The notes under the pieces were generated by a model. The model saw nothing but the letters and a program-made list of their open reading frames with translations, was not told where the DNA came from and did no database searches. Shown here one piece after another: positions 39,973 to 49,061 of a DNA stretch of 64,000 nt (its first letter is position 1; each line of letters opens with the position of its first letter). A program made the translations under genes and the position numbers. This DNA comes from a virus. Location of the stretch: positions 1-64,000 of IMG/VR virus record IMGVR_UViG_3300027777_000034, one strand, 5' to 3'.

Positions 39973-40896
39973 ATGTCTGAATTATCAAAGCTTAATGGTT
40001 GGGCAGGAAAAGACAATCCTTCACTTGTTGAAAGTGAATTTAATTTAATTAAAGATGGTGGATCATTTAGAGACTTTAATGTTTATGGTAAAAGCCAAGA
40101 CACTAAAGGCAAAAAAATGATGTTATATGAAGTTGTTCGTAAGGTTCTTGGTAAAGATACAGAAAATTATGAACAGCAGATTGGTGATTGTGTAAGTTTT
40201 GGTGCTAAAAATGCTGTTGAGTATTTAATGGCTACTGAAAAACTTATGAAAGGTGATCACGAAAAATTTGAATCTGTTTTTCCACCATATCTTTATGGAA
40301 CAGGAAGAGTTTTAATTGGGCGTGGACAACTTCAAGGCGATGATGGTTCTCTTGGTAGTTGGATGGCAGATGCTGTTATTAAATATGGTGTTTTGCGTAG
40401 TGATTTTGATGGTGTTCCTAAATATGCTGGAGCCGTAGCTAAAAAATGGGGAGATAAACCAGGACCAGATAAAAAATTTATTGAAGAAGGAACTAAGCAC
40501 CCAGTAAAGTCGGCTGCTCAAATTAAAAGTTGGGATCAATTGGTTGAAGCTATTGTGAATGGATATCCTTGCACAACCGCTAGTGATGTAGGTTATGAAA
40601 TGGAAGCAGAGTCTGATGGATTTCATAGCCAGACAGACAATTGGGGCCACCAAATGTGTTTTATAGGCGTTGATGATAGAGCTAAAGATCCATATGCAAT
40701 CATTGTTAATAGTTGGGGCGATGCTCATGGTCATCTTAAAGATTTTGATACTGGCGAAAATCTACCCATAGGTGTTCTTAGAGTTAGAAAGAAAGATGCT
40801 GAAAAGCATATTCGGGCTGGAGAAACTTTTGCATATAGTAATTTTGATGGTTTTCCAGAACAGTTGATAGATAAAAAATTATTCATGCTTATTTAA
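39973..40896 (+). CDS. Papain-like (C1 family) cysteine peptidase
   Basis: A 307-aa protein with a C1 triad: nucleophile Cys73 after a Gln-rich run (EQQIGDCVSFG), His226 (NWGHQM) and Asn246 (VNSWGD), in papain order. No signal peptide or obvious propeptide. It may process virion proteins or degrade host proteins; wall hydrolysis is less likely. The next gene may be a partner. Confidence 0.85.
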   Translation: MSELSKLNGWAGKDNPSLVESEFNLIKDGGSFRDFNVYGKSQDTKGKKMMLYEVVRKVLGKDTENYEQQIGDCVSFGAKNAVEYLMATEKLMKGDHEKFESVFPPYLYGTGRVLIGRGQLQGDDGSLGSWMADAVIKYGVLRSDFDGVPKYAGAVAKKWGDKPGPDKKFIEEGTKHPVKSAAQIKSWDQLVEAIVNGYPCTTASDVGYEMEAESDGFHSQTDNWGHQMCFIGVDDRAKDPYAIIVNSWGDAHGHLKDFDTGENLPIGVLRVRKKDAEKHIRAGETFAYSNFDGFPEQLIDKKLFMLI

Positions 40897-40907
40897 GGAA
40901 ATTTTAT

Positions 40908-41531
40908 ATGATAGATAGATCTGAAGGTTTGCAATATGGTAAACCAGACAAAAATGACCCAAGGAAAACTCCAGCAAAACCAGAAGATCAAAAAAAGGGT
41001 TCTAAAAAAAACCCAAAAGACTCTGCAAATAAGCCAAATAAAAGCACAAAAAAATCTTCGGCAGCTTACTTAAACGAAGAAGTTGATTATTCTGAGTTTT
41101 TAAATTCTATTAAAGATATAATTGTAAAAAGCAAAGAAAAAAGTAAGGCTTTTTTAGATATTAAAAAATATTTTACTAAATCTGCTGAAAGTTATGATGC
41201 ACCAGAATCTGCCAGAAATAACGCAAGAAAAGTTTTAGAATGGAAAGATAAATATGGAAAAGAATGTAAAGGTATGACCGCTGTAGGTTGGGCCAGAGCT
41301 AGAGACTTGGCTGGAAATGCTATGTTATCTGCTGACACAGTAAAAAGAATGGCTCAATTTAATAGACATGGATCTAATTACGAAAAAGCAAAATCTAAAC
41401 CAGAATATAAAACTAAACCTTGGAGTATTCCAGCGGTGGTTGCATGGTTGGGTTGGGGTGGTACATCTGGTATTGAATGGGCAATAAGAACAAGTCAATC
41501 TATTATAAATAATAAAAACAGCAAAAGATAA
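40908..41531 (+). CDS. Phage protein with Lys-rich N-terminus
   Basis: A 207-aa protein. Residues 1-55 are Lys/Pro/Asn-rich and unstructured. Residues 100-190 contain SARNNARKVLEWKDKYG, GMTAVGWARARDLAG and WLGWGGTSGIEWA, a block that recurs in phage proteins, sometimes joined to head or protease genes. Unknown role; may assist virion assembly. Confidence 0.65.
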   Translation: MIDRSEGLQYGKPDKNDPRKTPAKPEDQKKGSKKNPKDSANKPNKSTKKSSAAYLNEEVDYSEFLNSIKDIIVKSKEKSKAFLDIKKYFTKSAESYDAPESARNNARKVLEWKDKYGKECKGMTAVGWARARDLAGNAMLSADTVKRMAQFNRHGSNYEKAKSKPEYKTKPWSIPAVVAWLGWGGTSGIEWAIRTSQSIINNKNSKR

Positions 41532-41539
41532 ATATTTTT

Positions 41540-42496
41540 ATGAATAAGATTTTAAATTTCAATAAGTCTAATAATGTTCAAATGTTATTTGATGGCAAAT
41601 GGCATGAAACAACCGATTCATTTTCTTGCACAAAAATGGATAGGACTGAAGATATTAAATTTTCTCCAAGTGGAAAAAAGCTGGCAATAGCATCATACAC
41701 ATTGGGTTCAATTTTTATTTTTGATATTTATATTGATGGAAACAACATATCAGTATCAGATTATTATGAAGTAAAATGTAACGACTATAAAAGTTTTCAT
41801 GGCGTAGATTGGATAAATGAAAATGTTATTATTATTAGTTCAAGATCTAGTTTTTTGTGCCCTATCGTAAAATTACCATTAAAAAATCCAAATCGTATTA
41901 TTAAATTAAAGCCTGTTAAAATAATAGAAAATTATATGACTGGATCAAGTGCGGTAAAAGTTTTAAATTTAGATGATAACTTAGTAGAATTGTTTTTTTC
42001 TAGCAGTTCTTTAAATATAGTATCTAAACACATATTAAATAAAAATACTTTTGAAATAATTGAAGAAAATATAATTTTAGAAAAACTAAGTTGCCCTGAT
42101 GCAATAAATATTAGCAATGATAAAAAATGGATAGCTATTAGTAATCACAATAAAAGCAATGTTCTTATTTATAAAAATGAAAACATTAATAAAAATAGTG
42201 TTCCAAGTGCAATTTTAAGATCTGAAAATTTAATATTTCCTCATGGTTTGTGCTTTTACAACAATAGTTTATTTTTAACAGATGCTGGTAGCAATAACAT
42301 TTTTGTTTTTAAAAACATTAATGGTGATTGGTGTGGAGATATTAATGCTGAATTTAGCATAGAGCCAATGAGCATTGAAGATTACAATATTTCAAAAATA
42401 AACCCTAAAGAGGGCGGTGCTAAAGGATTAGACATTTTTGGAAACATATTGGCTATCACTAGCGGTAATTGTCCATTAACCTTTTTTAGTTTATAA
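41540..42496 (+). CDS. Beta-propeller protein (SMP-30/NHL-like)
   Basis: A 318-aa protein of repeating strands with propeller signatures: IKFSPSGKKLAIASY, PDAINISNDKKWIAISNH, FPHGLCFYNNSLFLTDAGSN and GGAKGLDIFGNILAITSG. No signal peptide. It may bind a ligand or form part of a receptor-binding structure. No ribosome site is visible. Confidence 0.7.
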   Translation: MNKILNFNKSNNVQMLFDGKWHETTDSFSCTKMDRTEDIKFSPSGKKLAIASYTLGSIFIFDIYIDGNNISVSDYYEVKCNDYKSFHGVDWINENVIIISSRSSFLCPIVKLPLKNPNRIIKLKPVKIIENYMTGSSAVKVLNLDDNLVELFFSSSSLNIVSKHILNKNTFEIIEENIILEKLSCPDAINISNDKKWIAISNHNKSNVLIYKNENINKNSVPSAILRSENLIFPHGLCFYNNSLFLTDAGSNNIFVFKNINGDWCGDINAEFSIEPMSIEDYNISKINPKEGGAKGLDIFGNILAITSGNCPLTFFSL

Positions 42497-42506
42497 AAAA
42501 TAAATT

Positions 42507-42677
42507 ATGTTAAGCTTAATACTTTTTTTGTTGTTTGATCAAACTATAAGCAAAGAACAATTTGTGCTAATAGAGAAAGATTCTATTTCATTTTCTAAGC
42601 TTATAAATCAATTACCAAAATCAAAAGTGTTCTTACCAGTAATCATAAATGCAAATCAAGAAGAATGTTTTACTTGA
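42507..42677 (+). CDS. Hypothetical protein, 56 aa
   Basis: Hydrophobic start (MLSLILFLLFD), then polar residues. Fits between neighbours with no overlap problem except 13 nt with the open frame that precedes 42692. A weak candidate. Confidence 0.45.
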   Translation: MLSLILFLLFDQTISKEQFVLIEKDSISFSKLINQLPKSKVFLPVIINANQEECFT

Positions 42678-42691
42678 CGGAGAAGAAAATA

Positions 42692-43039
42692 ATGCGGTCG
42701 CATAATAAAATAGAATTAATTTTACAAAAATCAGAAAAAATAAAACATTATGATGCTATTGGAATCATAACTATTATTATGTTGGTCGGATTTATAGTTG
42801 ATGGAATTACAATACTTAAATTTTGCACTTCTAAAAAAGGTGTTGCTTTAATAATTAAAAATGGTGGTCCTTTAGTAAGAATGTTTATAAGAAGAAATTT
42901 ATACAACAAAATAATTAAAGCAAATGTTTCAGCAGAACACGCTAAGATTATATCTGATACAATAGTCGAATTGATGCAATCTTTGTCTGTTGATGAAATA
43001 GTTTCACTTTTGGATATGGTTTATAATGAGAATAGTTAA
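42692..43039 (+). CDS. Single-span membrane protein, 115 aa
   Basis: GGAG precedes the ATG at 42692. A membrane segment at about residues 25-42 (IGIITIIMLVGFIVDGIT) and a long helical end (80-115). Could be a holin-type or anchoring protein; not shown. Confidence 0.6.
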   Translation: MRSHNKIELILQKSEKIKHYDAIGIITIIMLVGFIVDGITILKFCTSKKGVALIIKNGGPLVRMFIRRNLYNKIIKANVSAEHAKIISDTIVELMQSLSVDEIVSLLDMVYNENS

Positions 43040-43916
43040 AGCTACATATGGTCCAAAAGATGTAACAGAGCATATGCAAAATTGTTTTAAAAATGAAAAA
43101 ATAAATATTTGTGTTTCTAATGATATTTTTGGTGATACAAATCACGGTTTTTTAAAAAAACTAATTGTTGAATTTGATGATGGATCTAAATTAGAAACAA
43201 ATGAAAATGAACTTTTAATTTATCCAAAAATATTAAGTGAAAGAATTGGAATTTTTTACACAAACAATGATGATAAAAGAAAAGAAAAAGCACTTCATGC
43301 TAGTTTAGAAAGTTTAAAAATTGCATCAAAAGAAATGAATAATATAATTACATGCGTATGGAACAAAATACCAAACAATCCCTTTTGTGAAATAGTTTCT
43401 CAAGTTAAAAACAGCAATCATTTAAATCAAATTTTGCAAATTTTACAATTGCTTTATTTTTTAAGAAGAAATGCAAAAAATATAAAATACATAAGTTTTT
43501 TAGAGCATGACTGCCTTTATCCAGAAAATTATTTTGAATATGATGATTTTGAATGTGATTCTATTTCAAACACTAATTATATAGGATTATGTTCTTTTGG
43601 TTGGCAACCTAATCATGGTGCAGTAAGACCAACATCTCAGGTAACTATGAAATTTGATAGTGCTATTAAACATTTTGAAAACATATTTCCAAATGCGTTA
43701 TTGGAAAATAGTGGCAGTTTAGAGCCTTGGTATTCAAAAGCACAAAGTTTTAAATATATCAATTGGAAAAACAAAGACTGGGTTTGTAAAAACCCTTCTG
43801 TTCATATAAATCATGGTTATGCATTTACATCACATTTTGAAACTTTTGAAAAAATATTTTCTGAATCAAATGAATATTGGGGAGATTTTTCAGAATACGC
43901 TTATCTTTTTTCTTAA
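43026..43916 (+). CDS. DUF3395-like domain fused to a GT-like domain
   Basis: A 296-aa protein. Residues 1-65 (ATYGPKDVTEHMQNCF, VSNDIFGDTNHGFLKKLIVEF) match the DUF3395 pattern known from DnaJ-like and bacterial proteins. Residues 80-290 have a GT-A-like layout with FLEHDCLYP as a possible metal site. The DUF3395 part may bind the acceptor. Reliability of the fusion calls is moderate. Confidence 0.6.
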   Translation: MRIVKATYGPKDVTEHMQNCFKNEKINICVSNDIFGDTNHGFLKKLIVEFDDGSKLETNENELLIYPKILSERIGIFYTNNDDKRKEKALHASLESLKIASKEMNNIITCVWNKIPNNPFCEIVSQVKNSNHLNQILQILQLLYFLRRNAKNIKYISFLEHDCLYPENYFEYDDFECDSISNTNYIGLCSFGWQPNHGAVRPTSQVTMKFDSAIKHFENIFPNALLENSGSLEPWYSKAQSFKYINWKNKDWVCKNPSVHINHGYAFTSHFETFEKIFSESNEYWGDFSEYAYLFS

Positions 43917-43979
43917 TTTTTCTACAAAAAACATTTGATTAAAAAGCACAAAATAGTCTTGCTACAATAAAAAAAATAA

Positions 43980-44095
43980 GTAAGATTTTGATCTGTCTTA
44001 CCTACAATCATGGGTGTATTTATTTCCGCTGGTAATCGCCAGTATTACATTCCTTTAAAGTTCCGCTTATCCTTGCGATAGCAGGGCAGATGGAG
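43980..44095 (+). promoter_or_regulatory. Switch-like structured leader upstream of nrdJ
   Basis: Long-range stem ATCTGTC (43991-43997) / GGCAGAT (44085-44091) ends next to GGAG (44092-44095). The alternative hairpin GTAAGA (43980-43985) / TCTTAC (43996-44001) shares bases with it, so the two exclude each other. Internal hairpins include CTTGC/GCAGG with GATA loop and CTGG/CCAG. A structured RNA named nrdJ motif is known from metagenomes, but I cannot test a match. Confidence 0.65.
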
Positions 44096-44103
44096 TTTTT
44101 TTT

Positions 44104-46395
44104 ATGTCTATTAAAGAATTGCAAAAATATACTGCTGTTTCTAAGTATGCTAGATGGATTGAATCTGAAAAAAGAAGAGAAACTTGGGATGAAACTGTAG
44201 AAAGAATCAAAAGTATGATGATAGAAGTTCATCCTTCTTTGCGTGAAGATATTGAAAAATATTATGGAATGATTAAAGATCAAAAAATATTAGGTTCACA
44301 AAGAGCTTTACAATTTGGTGGAAAACCAATTCTAAAACATAATGCAAGAATATTTAATTGTTCTGCAAGTTATTGCGACAGATTGCGGTTTTTTCAAGAG
44401 TGTTTTTATTTATTACTTTGTGGATCTGGAACTGGGTTTAGTGTACAAAAACATCATGTTGAATTATTACCAAAATTTTCATCAGCTAGATTAAATTCAG
44501 AAACATGTTGTTATGAACATCATATTTATAGAGTTGAAGATTCAATTGAAGGTTGGTCAAATGCTTTAGGTGTTCTTCTTTCTTCATATTTTGAAACTCC
44601 TATAAAAGAATTTAAAAGATATAAAGATGTTGCAGTTGGATTTAGCTATGAGGATATAAGGGAAAAAGGTGCTCCTTTAAGTTGTGGCATAGGTAATGCC
44701 CCAGGTTATCAACCATTAGAAAAAGCTTTAGAAAAAACTAGGGAATTGCTGGATAGATGTATTGCAAATGGGCAAACAGAATTAAGAACAATAGATGCAT
44801 TTGATATAGTTATGTTTGCTGCTGATGCAGTTATTTCTGGCGGTGTTCGTAGATCTGCAACCATAGCCTTATTCTCTGCTGATGACGAATTAATGATTAA
44901 TGCAAAAACTGGCGATTGGTACTTTACTAATCCACAAAGAGCTAGGGCAAATATCTCTGCATTACTTCATAGAAAACACACCAACAAAAAAGTCTTTGAA
45001 AATCTCTTTAAGGCAACAAAAGAGTTTGGAGAGCCAGGATTTTTCTTTGCTGATTTTTACGATGTCTTATGCAATCCATGTTGTGAAATATCATGGATAA
45101 CTAGGTATTTCTACAAGAAGGGTAGTCCAGAACTGGCTGAAGCTTTGTCATTATATGAAGGACCAATAACAACAAAAGAGTCATGCAAAGATGACATGCC
45201 AGAAGATGAGGTCGGTCTTTCTGGTTGGGGATTCTGTAATTTATCAACAATTAACGGAAAAACAGTTAAATCAGAACAAGACTTTTATGAAAGATGTGCT
45301 GCTGCTGCCTTTATTGGTACATTACAAGCATCTTTTACCAATTTTCCATACTTGGGTCATGTTACAGAACTTATTACTCGTAAAGAGGCATTATTGGGCG
45401 TTTCAATTAATGGTATGCAACATCATCCTAAAATACTATTAGACCCAATGATTCAACAAAATGGGGCAAAAATAGTTAAAGACACAAACAAAAAGTACGC
45501 AGAAATATTAAACATAAGTCCTGCTGCAAGAACGACTTGTGTAAAACCAGAGGGCAATTCTGCTGCTTTGTTAGGGTCTGCTTCTGGCATTCATCCAGAT
45601 CATTCTAAAAGGTATTTTCGTATTGTTCAAGCTAATCAAATGGAATCTCCATATCAGCACTTTAAAAGCATTAATCCTCAAGCATGTGAAGAGTCAGTAT
45701 GGTCATCAAATAAAACAGATGATTGCATACGATTTTGTGTGCAAAGTCAATATGGAACAGTACTTAAGGAAAGCATAGATGCTATATCTATGCTTGATGA
45801 TGTTTTATCAACCTATAAAAATTGGGTTGTTGCTGGAAAAAATGAACATCTTTGTGTTAGAAAAGAGTTAAATCACAATGTATCTAATACAATACATGTA
45901 AAAGATAATGAATGGGATAAGGTAAAAGAATACATTTTTAATCATCGTGCAGAACTTGCTGGAATATCTCTTATAGCTTCAACTGGCGATAAAGATTATA
46001 ACCAAGCTCCATTCACAGCAGTTTATTCAATTGAAGAACAAATAACAAATTGGGGTTTTGAAGCTACATCTAAAGCTTATGAAATTTATCCAAAATTTTC
46101 TGAATATAATTTTAATTCTTTGTGGGATGCATGTTCATGTGTTCTTGGTTATTTTGAACCAAAAGACGATAAACAACAATCTTGGAAAATTACGATAAAA
46201 AAATATGCAGATGAACATTTTTCTTCTGATATTAAATATGCTACTTATGCACTTAAAGATGCTTACAATTTAGATTTATGGAATAAGTTAATAAACAATT
46301 ATTCTGATGTAAACTATTTAAATGCTGTTGAAAATAATTCTACAATAGACATTCAAGGAGAACTTGCTTGTGCTGGTGGAGCTTGTTTAATATAA
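44104..46395 (+). CDS. nrdJ: Class II (B12-dependent) ribonucleotide reductase
   Basis: A 763-aa enzyme of the class II RNR type. Signs: NCSASYCDRLRFFQ near Cys in the active-site strand, GSGTGFSVQKHHV, GGVRRSATIALFS, CNLSTING and TTCVKPEGNSAALLGSASGIHPDHS, plus a C-terminal redox pair in CAGGACLI. Converts ribonucleoside (tri)phosphates to deoxy forms with adenosylcobalamin and a Cys thiyl radical. Behind a structured leader and no NrdA/NrdB pair. Confidence 0.9.
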   Translation: MSIKELQKYTAVSKYARWIESEKRRETWDETVERIKSMMIEVHPSLREDIEKYYGMIKDQKILGSQRALQFGGKPILKHNARIFNCSASYCDRLRFFQECFYLLLCGSGTGFSVQKHHVELLPKFSSARLNSETCCYEHHIYRVEDSIEGWSNALGVLLSSYFETPIKEFKRYKDVAVGFSYEDIREKGAPLSCGIGNAPGYQPLEKALEKTRELLDRCIANGQTELRTIDAFDIVMFAADAVISGGVRRSATIALFSADDELMINAKTGDWYFTNPQRARANISALLHRKHTNKKVFENLFKATKEFGEPGFFFADFYDVLCNPCCEISWITRYFYKKGSPELAEALSLYEGPITTKESCKDDMPEDEVGLSGWGFCNLSTINGKTVKSEQDFYERCAAAAFIGTLQASFTNFPYLGHVTELITRKEALLGVSINGMQHHPKILLDPMIQQNGAKIVKDTNKKYAEILNISPAARTTCVKPEGNSAALLGSASGIHPDHSKRYFRIVQANQMESPYQHFKSINPQACEESVWSSNKTDDCIRFCVQSQYGTVLKESIDAISMLDDVLSTYKNWVVAGKNEHLCVRKELNHNVSNTIHVKDNEWDKVKEYIFNHRAELAGISLIASTGDKDYNQAPFTAVYSIEEQITNWGFEATSKAYEIYPKFSEYNFNSLWDACSCVLGYFEPKDDKQQSWKITIKKYADEHFSSDIKYATYALKDAYNLDLWNKLINNYSDVNYLNAVENNSTIDIQGELACAGGACLI

Positions 46396-46496
46396 TGTCA
46401 AAAAGAATTACAAAAATTTTAAAAACTAAAAAAACAAGATTGGTGAAAAAAAATGCCCAAAAAAGGAAAAGTAAAAGGCATAGGTTCCCCTTTTAA
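46395..46496 (+). CDS. Possible 33-aa basic peptide
   Basis: ATG in the TAATG of the nrdJ stop; Lys/Arg-rich peptide that overlaps the next gene's start by 44 nt. It has no ribosome site of its own and could be chance, but the coupled start is typical of this genome. Confidence 0.3.
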   Translation: MSKRITKILKTKKTRLVKKNAQKRKSKRHRFPF

Positions 46497-47316
46497 TCTT
46501 AACTTTTCAAGTTGTTCAAATAATAAACCAAAGTTTTTTGATTGGTCTAATGAAGATTCCGATTTTTCTGTTCTTATGGATTATTCAATTCTTGATTGTT
46601 ATAAATATCCAAAGATTAAAAATATTCCTAAATTTGGATGGTTATGTGAATCAATAACAATATTTCAAAATTTGTATGACAAAATAAAATACGATTATAA
46701 AAAAATATTTAATGACATAGATTACATATTTACTTCTGATGAATACTTACTTTCTTTAGATTCAAGATTTAAGTTTTGTTATTCATGCAGCAATATTCCT
46801 TGGTCAAAAAAAGAAAATTGGAACATTTATAAAAAAACAAAAAAATGTTCAATGATATGTTCAAATAAATTAAGTTGCAATCTTCATCTTCTTAGACAAA
46901 ATATTGCAAAAAATAATATTGAAAAATTTGATTTATTTGGAGGTTTTTTAAATTCTCCTTACACTGGTGAAAAATTTAATGATTTTTATAATAAAGATAA
47001 TGCTTTAAAAGATTACATGTTTACAGTTGTTATTCAAAACAATGATCAACCTTATTTTTTTGCTGAAATGTTAACAGATTGTTTTTCATTTGGAACAATA
47101 CCTATTTATTTAGGTAATCCTAAAATAGACTTGTTTTTTGATTTAAATGGAATAATATCTATAAGTTCAAAAGAAGATCTTGATAAGATTGTTCTTAGCG
47201 AAGAATTATATTTGTCTAAGCTTGATAGTATAAAAAATAATCTTGAAAAATTGTATACTATGGAAATGAGCGATGATTATCTTTATCAACAATGTTTAAA
47301 TCTTATGGAGGTTTAA
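46453..47316 (+). CDS. GT10-like (fucosyltransferase-type) glycosyltransferase
   Basis: A 287-aa protein whose C-terminal part (YMFTVVIQNNDQPYFFAE...CFSFGTIPIYLGNP) follows the GT10 consensus (FxxxFEN...E Kxxx A...G.xPIYxG). It would transfer a deoxyhexose such as fucose, if GDP-fucose is available. Placed after nrdJ. Confidence 0.75.
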   Translation: MPKKGKVKGIGSPFNLNFSSCSNNKPKFFDWSNEDSDFSVLMDYSILDCYKYPKIKNIPKFGWLCESITIFQNLYDKIKYDYKKIFNDIDYIFTSDEYLLSLDSRFKFCYSCSNIPWSKKENWNIYKKTKKCSMICSNKLSCNLHLLRQNIAKNNIEKFDLFGGFLNSPYTGEKFNDFYNKDNALKDYMFTVVIQNNDQPYFFAEMLTDCFSFGTIPIYLGNPKIDLFFDLNGIISISSKEDLDKIVLSEELYLSKLDSIKNNLEKLYTMEMSDDYLYQQCLNLMEV

Positions 47317-47317
47317 T

Positions 47318-47554
47318 ATGTCTTTATTTAATATTGGTGATATAGTTGCTTTAAAATCTGGTGGAATGCCAATGACAGTTGTGGCTTTTGGTGAAGAAAC
47401 AAAAGAGGTTTTAGTTGTTTATTTTGATTTAGATGCTAATGTTATGCGAGATGGTTTTCCAGCAGAGGCTTTAGAATTTACAGAAAACAGATGGAAAATG
47501 AAATATTGTGTTGATATAAACGAAGAAGATTATACAGATGATGAGGAATTTTAA
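47318..47554 (+). CDS. DUF2158-like (YodC) protein, 78 aa
   Basis: N-terminus FNIGDIVALKSGGMPMTVV matches the YodC/DUF2158 pattern (GDxVxLKSGGPxMTV). Acidic C-terminus. Function unknown. GGAGG precedes. Confidence 0.7.
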   Translation: MSLFNIGDIVALKSGGMPMTVVAFGEETKEVLVVYFDLDANVMRDGFPAEALEFTENRWKMKYCVDINEEDYTDDEEF

Positions 47555-47916
47555 TGCCATACTATGAATTTTTATGTGAGTCATGCGAATACAATTTTGA
47601 AATTAAACTTTCTTTTTCTGAAAGTCATCCTAAAGATTGTCCAAAATGTAAAAAAGCAAAATTAAATCAAGTTTATGATGGAAATACTATTGTCTGCATG
47701 AAAGGTGGCGATACAATAGGCCAAGTAGGGGAAGCTAATTACAAAAAATCTGGTGGTAAAATTAAAGAACATATGGCCAAAAAACAAGAGTTGCAAGATT
47801 CAAAATTACCTTGGTGGAGATCTGGAAAAGTTAATGGATTAAGTAAAAAGGATAAACCTTTAAACTTATCTAAAATAAAAGATGTTAAAAATTACATAGA
47901 AACAGGAGAAGAATAA
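47554..47916 (+). CDS. FmdB-like zinc-ribbon protein
   Basis: A 120-aa protein with CESC and CPKCKK, in the order of FmdB-type regulatory zinc ribbons (PYYEFLCESC). The rest is basic and helical. TAATG coupling. Function probably regulatory or DNA-binding. Confidence 0.75.
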   Translation: MPYYEFLCESCEYNFEIKLSFSESHPKDCPKCKKAKLNQVYDGNTIVCMKGGDTIGQVGEANYKKSGGKIKEHMAKKQELQDSKLPWWRSGKVNGLSKKDKPLNLSKIKDVKNYIETGEE

Positions 47917-48164
47917 TGGGATTAATTCCAAAGTCTGGAGAAGATTCACCACATACAGCTATAGTTAGAATAAATTGGGAAATTCTTCCAACAAATTCTG
48001 ACGGTTTATATGGATCAAATCAACCAGTTGATGTTGGTTTAATATTGTTTAGAGCAGATGGTTTGTCGTTTCAAGAGTCAAAAAATAAATTAGAGGCTTT
48101 TTTATCTAATGCTGTTAACGACAAAAATTTTGTGCATATTTGGAAAAGAGGACAGACAATATGA
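47916..48164 (+). CDS. Hypothetical protein, 82 aa
   Basis: Mixed alpha/beta (TAIVRINWEI, VGLILFRAD). Overlaps 4 nt with the next gene. Function not recognised. Confidence 0.65.
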   Translation: MGLIPKSGEDSPHTAIVRINWEILPTNSDGLYGSNQPVDVGLILFRADGLSFQESKNKLEAFLSNAVNDKNFVHIWKRGQTI

Positions 48165-48454
48165 AAATTGAAGATTATGGAAATCTTATTATAAGTTGTA
48201 GCAATTGTAATAAGCCACTTGTTGACTTATTTATAACCAATACGGATGCGGACATTTACTGGAAATGTGTTGCAGAATGTTGCTATTGTGGAGATAAAAG
48301 TTTTGTAAAAGATGTTAAAGGAATTTTTAGGTCAGGTGGATGCGTTACAATAGACAGAGAAAATCCAGATCATTTTACACAAGACACTCTTTTAACAGAC
48401 ATTGTTACTGAAGACAATAAAGTTATATTTAAAACTCAGAAAGGAAAAAAATAA
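48161..48454 (+). CDS. Zinc-ribbon protein, 97 aa
   Basis: CSNC and CCYCG pairs at residues about 13-47 form a zinc ribbon; a beta-rich tail follows. Start at 48161 (ATGA overlap). Function unknown. Confidence 0.7.
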   Translation: MKIEDYGNLIISCSNCNKPLVDLFITNTDADIYWKCVAECCYCGDKSFVKDVKGIFRSGGCVTIDRENPDHFTQDTLLTDIVTEDNKVIFKTQKGKK

Positions 48455-48774
48455 TGTTTTCTGTAATTGGATTTGATAAAAATGGAAAAGAATGTGATCA
48501 TGAAAATTTTTTGTCTCTTGCTAAAAAAAGCACTGATACAGATTTGAAGAGTGAAAAATTTTGGGTTAAAGTTTGTACTAACGGAATAGATTCTGGAAAA
48601 CTTTTTGATCCTTCTTCAAGTTTGTTAGAAGACCTAAAGCGTTTTGATAATCACACAGATAAACATAGGTACTCATACAAAAGCGTAAATAAAGAATGTT
48701 TTAACTTTTACATTTCTTATTTATCAACTAACAATTCTTCATTTTTAAAAAATGCTGAAAGGAATATATCATGA
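48454..48774 (+). CDS. Hypothetical protein, 106 aa
   Basis: Lys/Ser-rich soluble protein coupled by TAATG. Function not recognised. Confidence 0.6.
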   Translation: MFSVIGFDKNGKECDHENFLSLAKKSTDTDLKSEKFWVKVCTNGIDSGKLFDPSSSLLEDLKRFDNHTDKHRYSYKSVNKECFNFYISYLSTNNSSFLKNAERNIS

Positions 48775-49061
48775 CTAAAAAATTTAAAAATGCTTTTTTG
48801 AATGAAATTGAAATATATTTTATTGAGGGCAACTGTTCATCTATGTCTTTGAGTGATGTTGCAGAAAAACTCAACAGAGATGTTGAATTTATTAAAGATG
48901 TTTACGACAAGGCTAGAGTTAAAAAAGCTTTAACATTTCAAACAAAACTTGGAAGCGTAGCCATGACAGCAGCACAATCTAGCAAAGGTGATGATATTGT
49001 TAGATCAAATGAAAATCCTGCTTATATGAAAAAATTTAAAGATAGTATTCATAAAATATGA
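48771..49061 (+). CDS. Probable helix-turn-helix protein, 96 aa
   Basis: Residues 24-45 (SMSLSDVAEKLNRDVEFIKDVYDKA) look like a winged or simple helix-turn-helix. The C-terminus is Ser/Ala-rich. Could be a small terminase-like or regulator protein; the evidence is limited. ATGA overlaps on both sides. Confidence 0.55.
   Translation: MTKKFKNAFLNEIEIYFIEGNCSSMSLSDVAEKLNRDVEFIKDVYDKARVKKALTFQTKLGSVAMTAAQSSKGDDIVRSNENPAYMKKFKDSIHKI

Noticed and set aside
43980-44095. Cobalamin riboswitch before nrdJ
   Set aside because: No B12-box like GCCACTG and no typical kissing-loop layout. Kept only as an unassigned leader.
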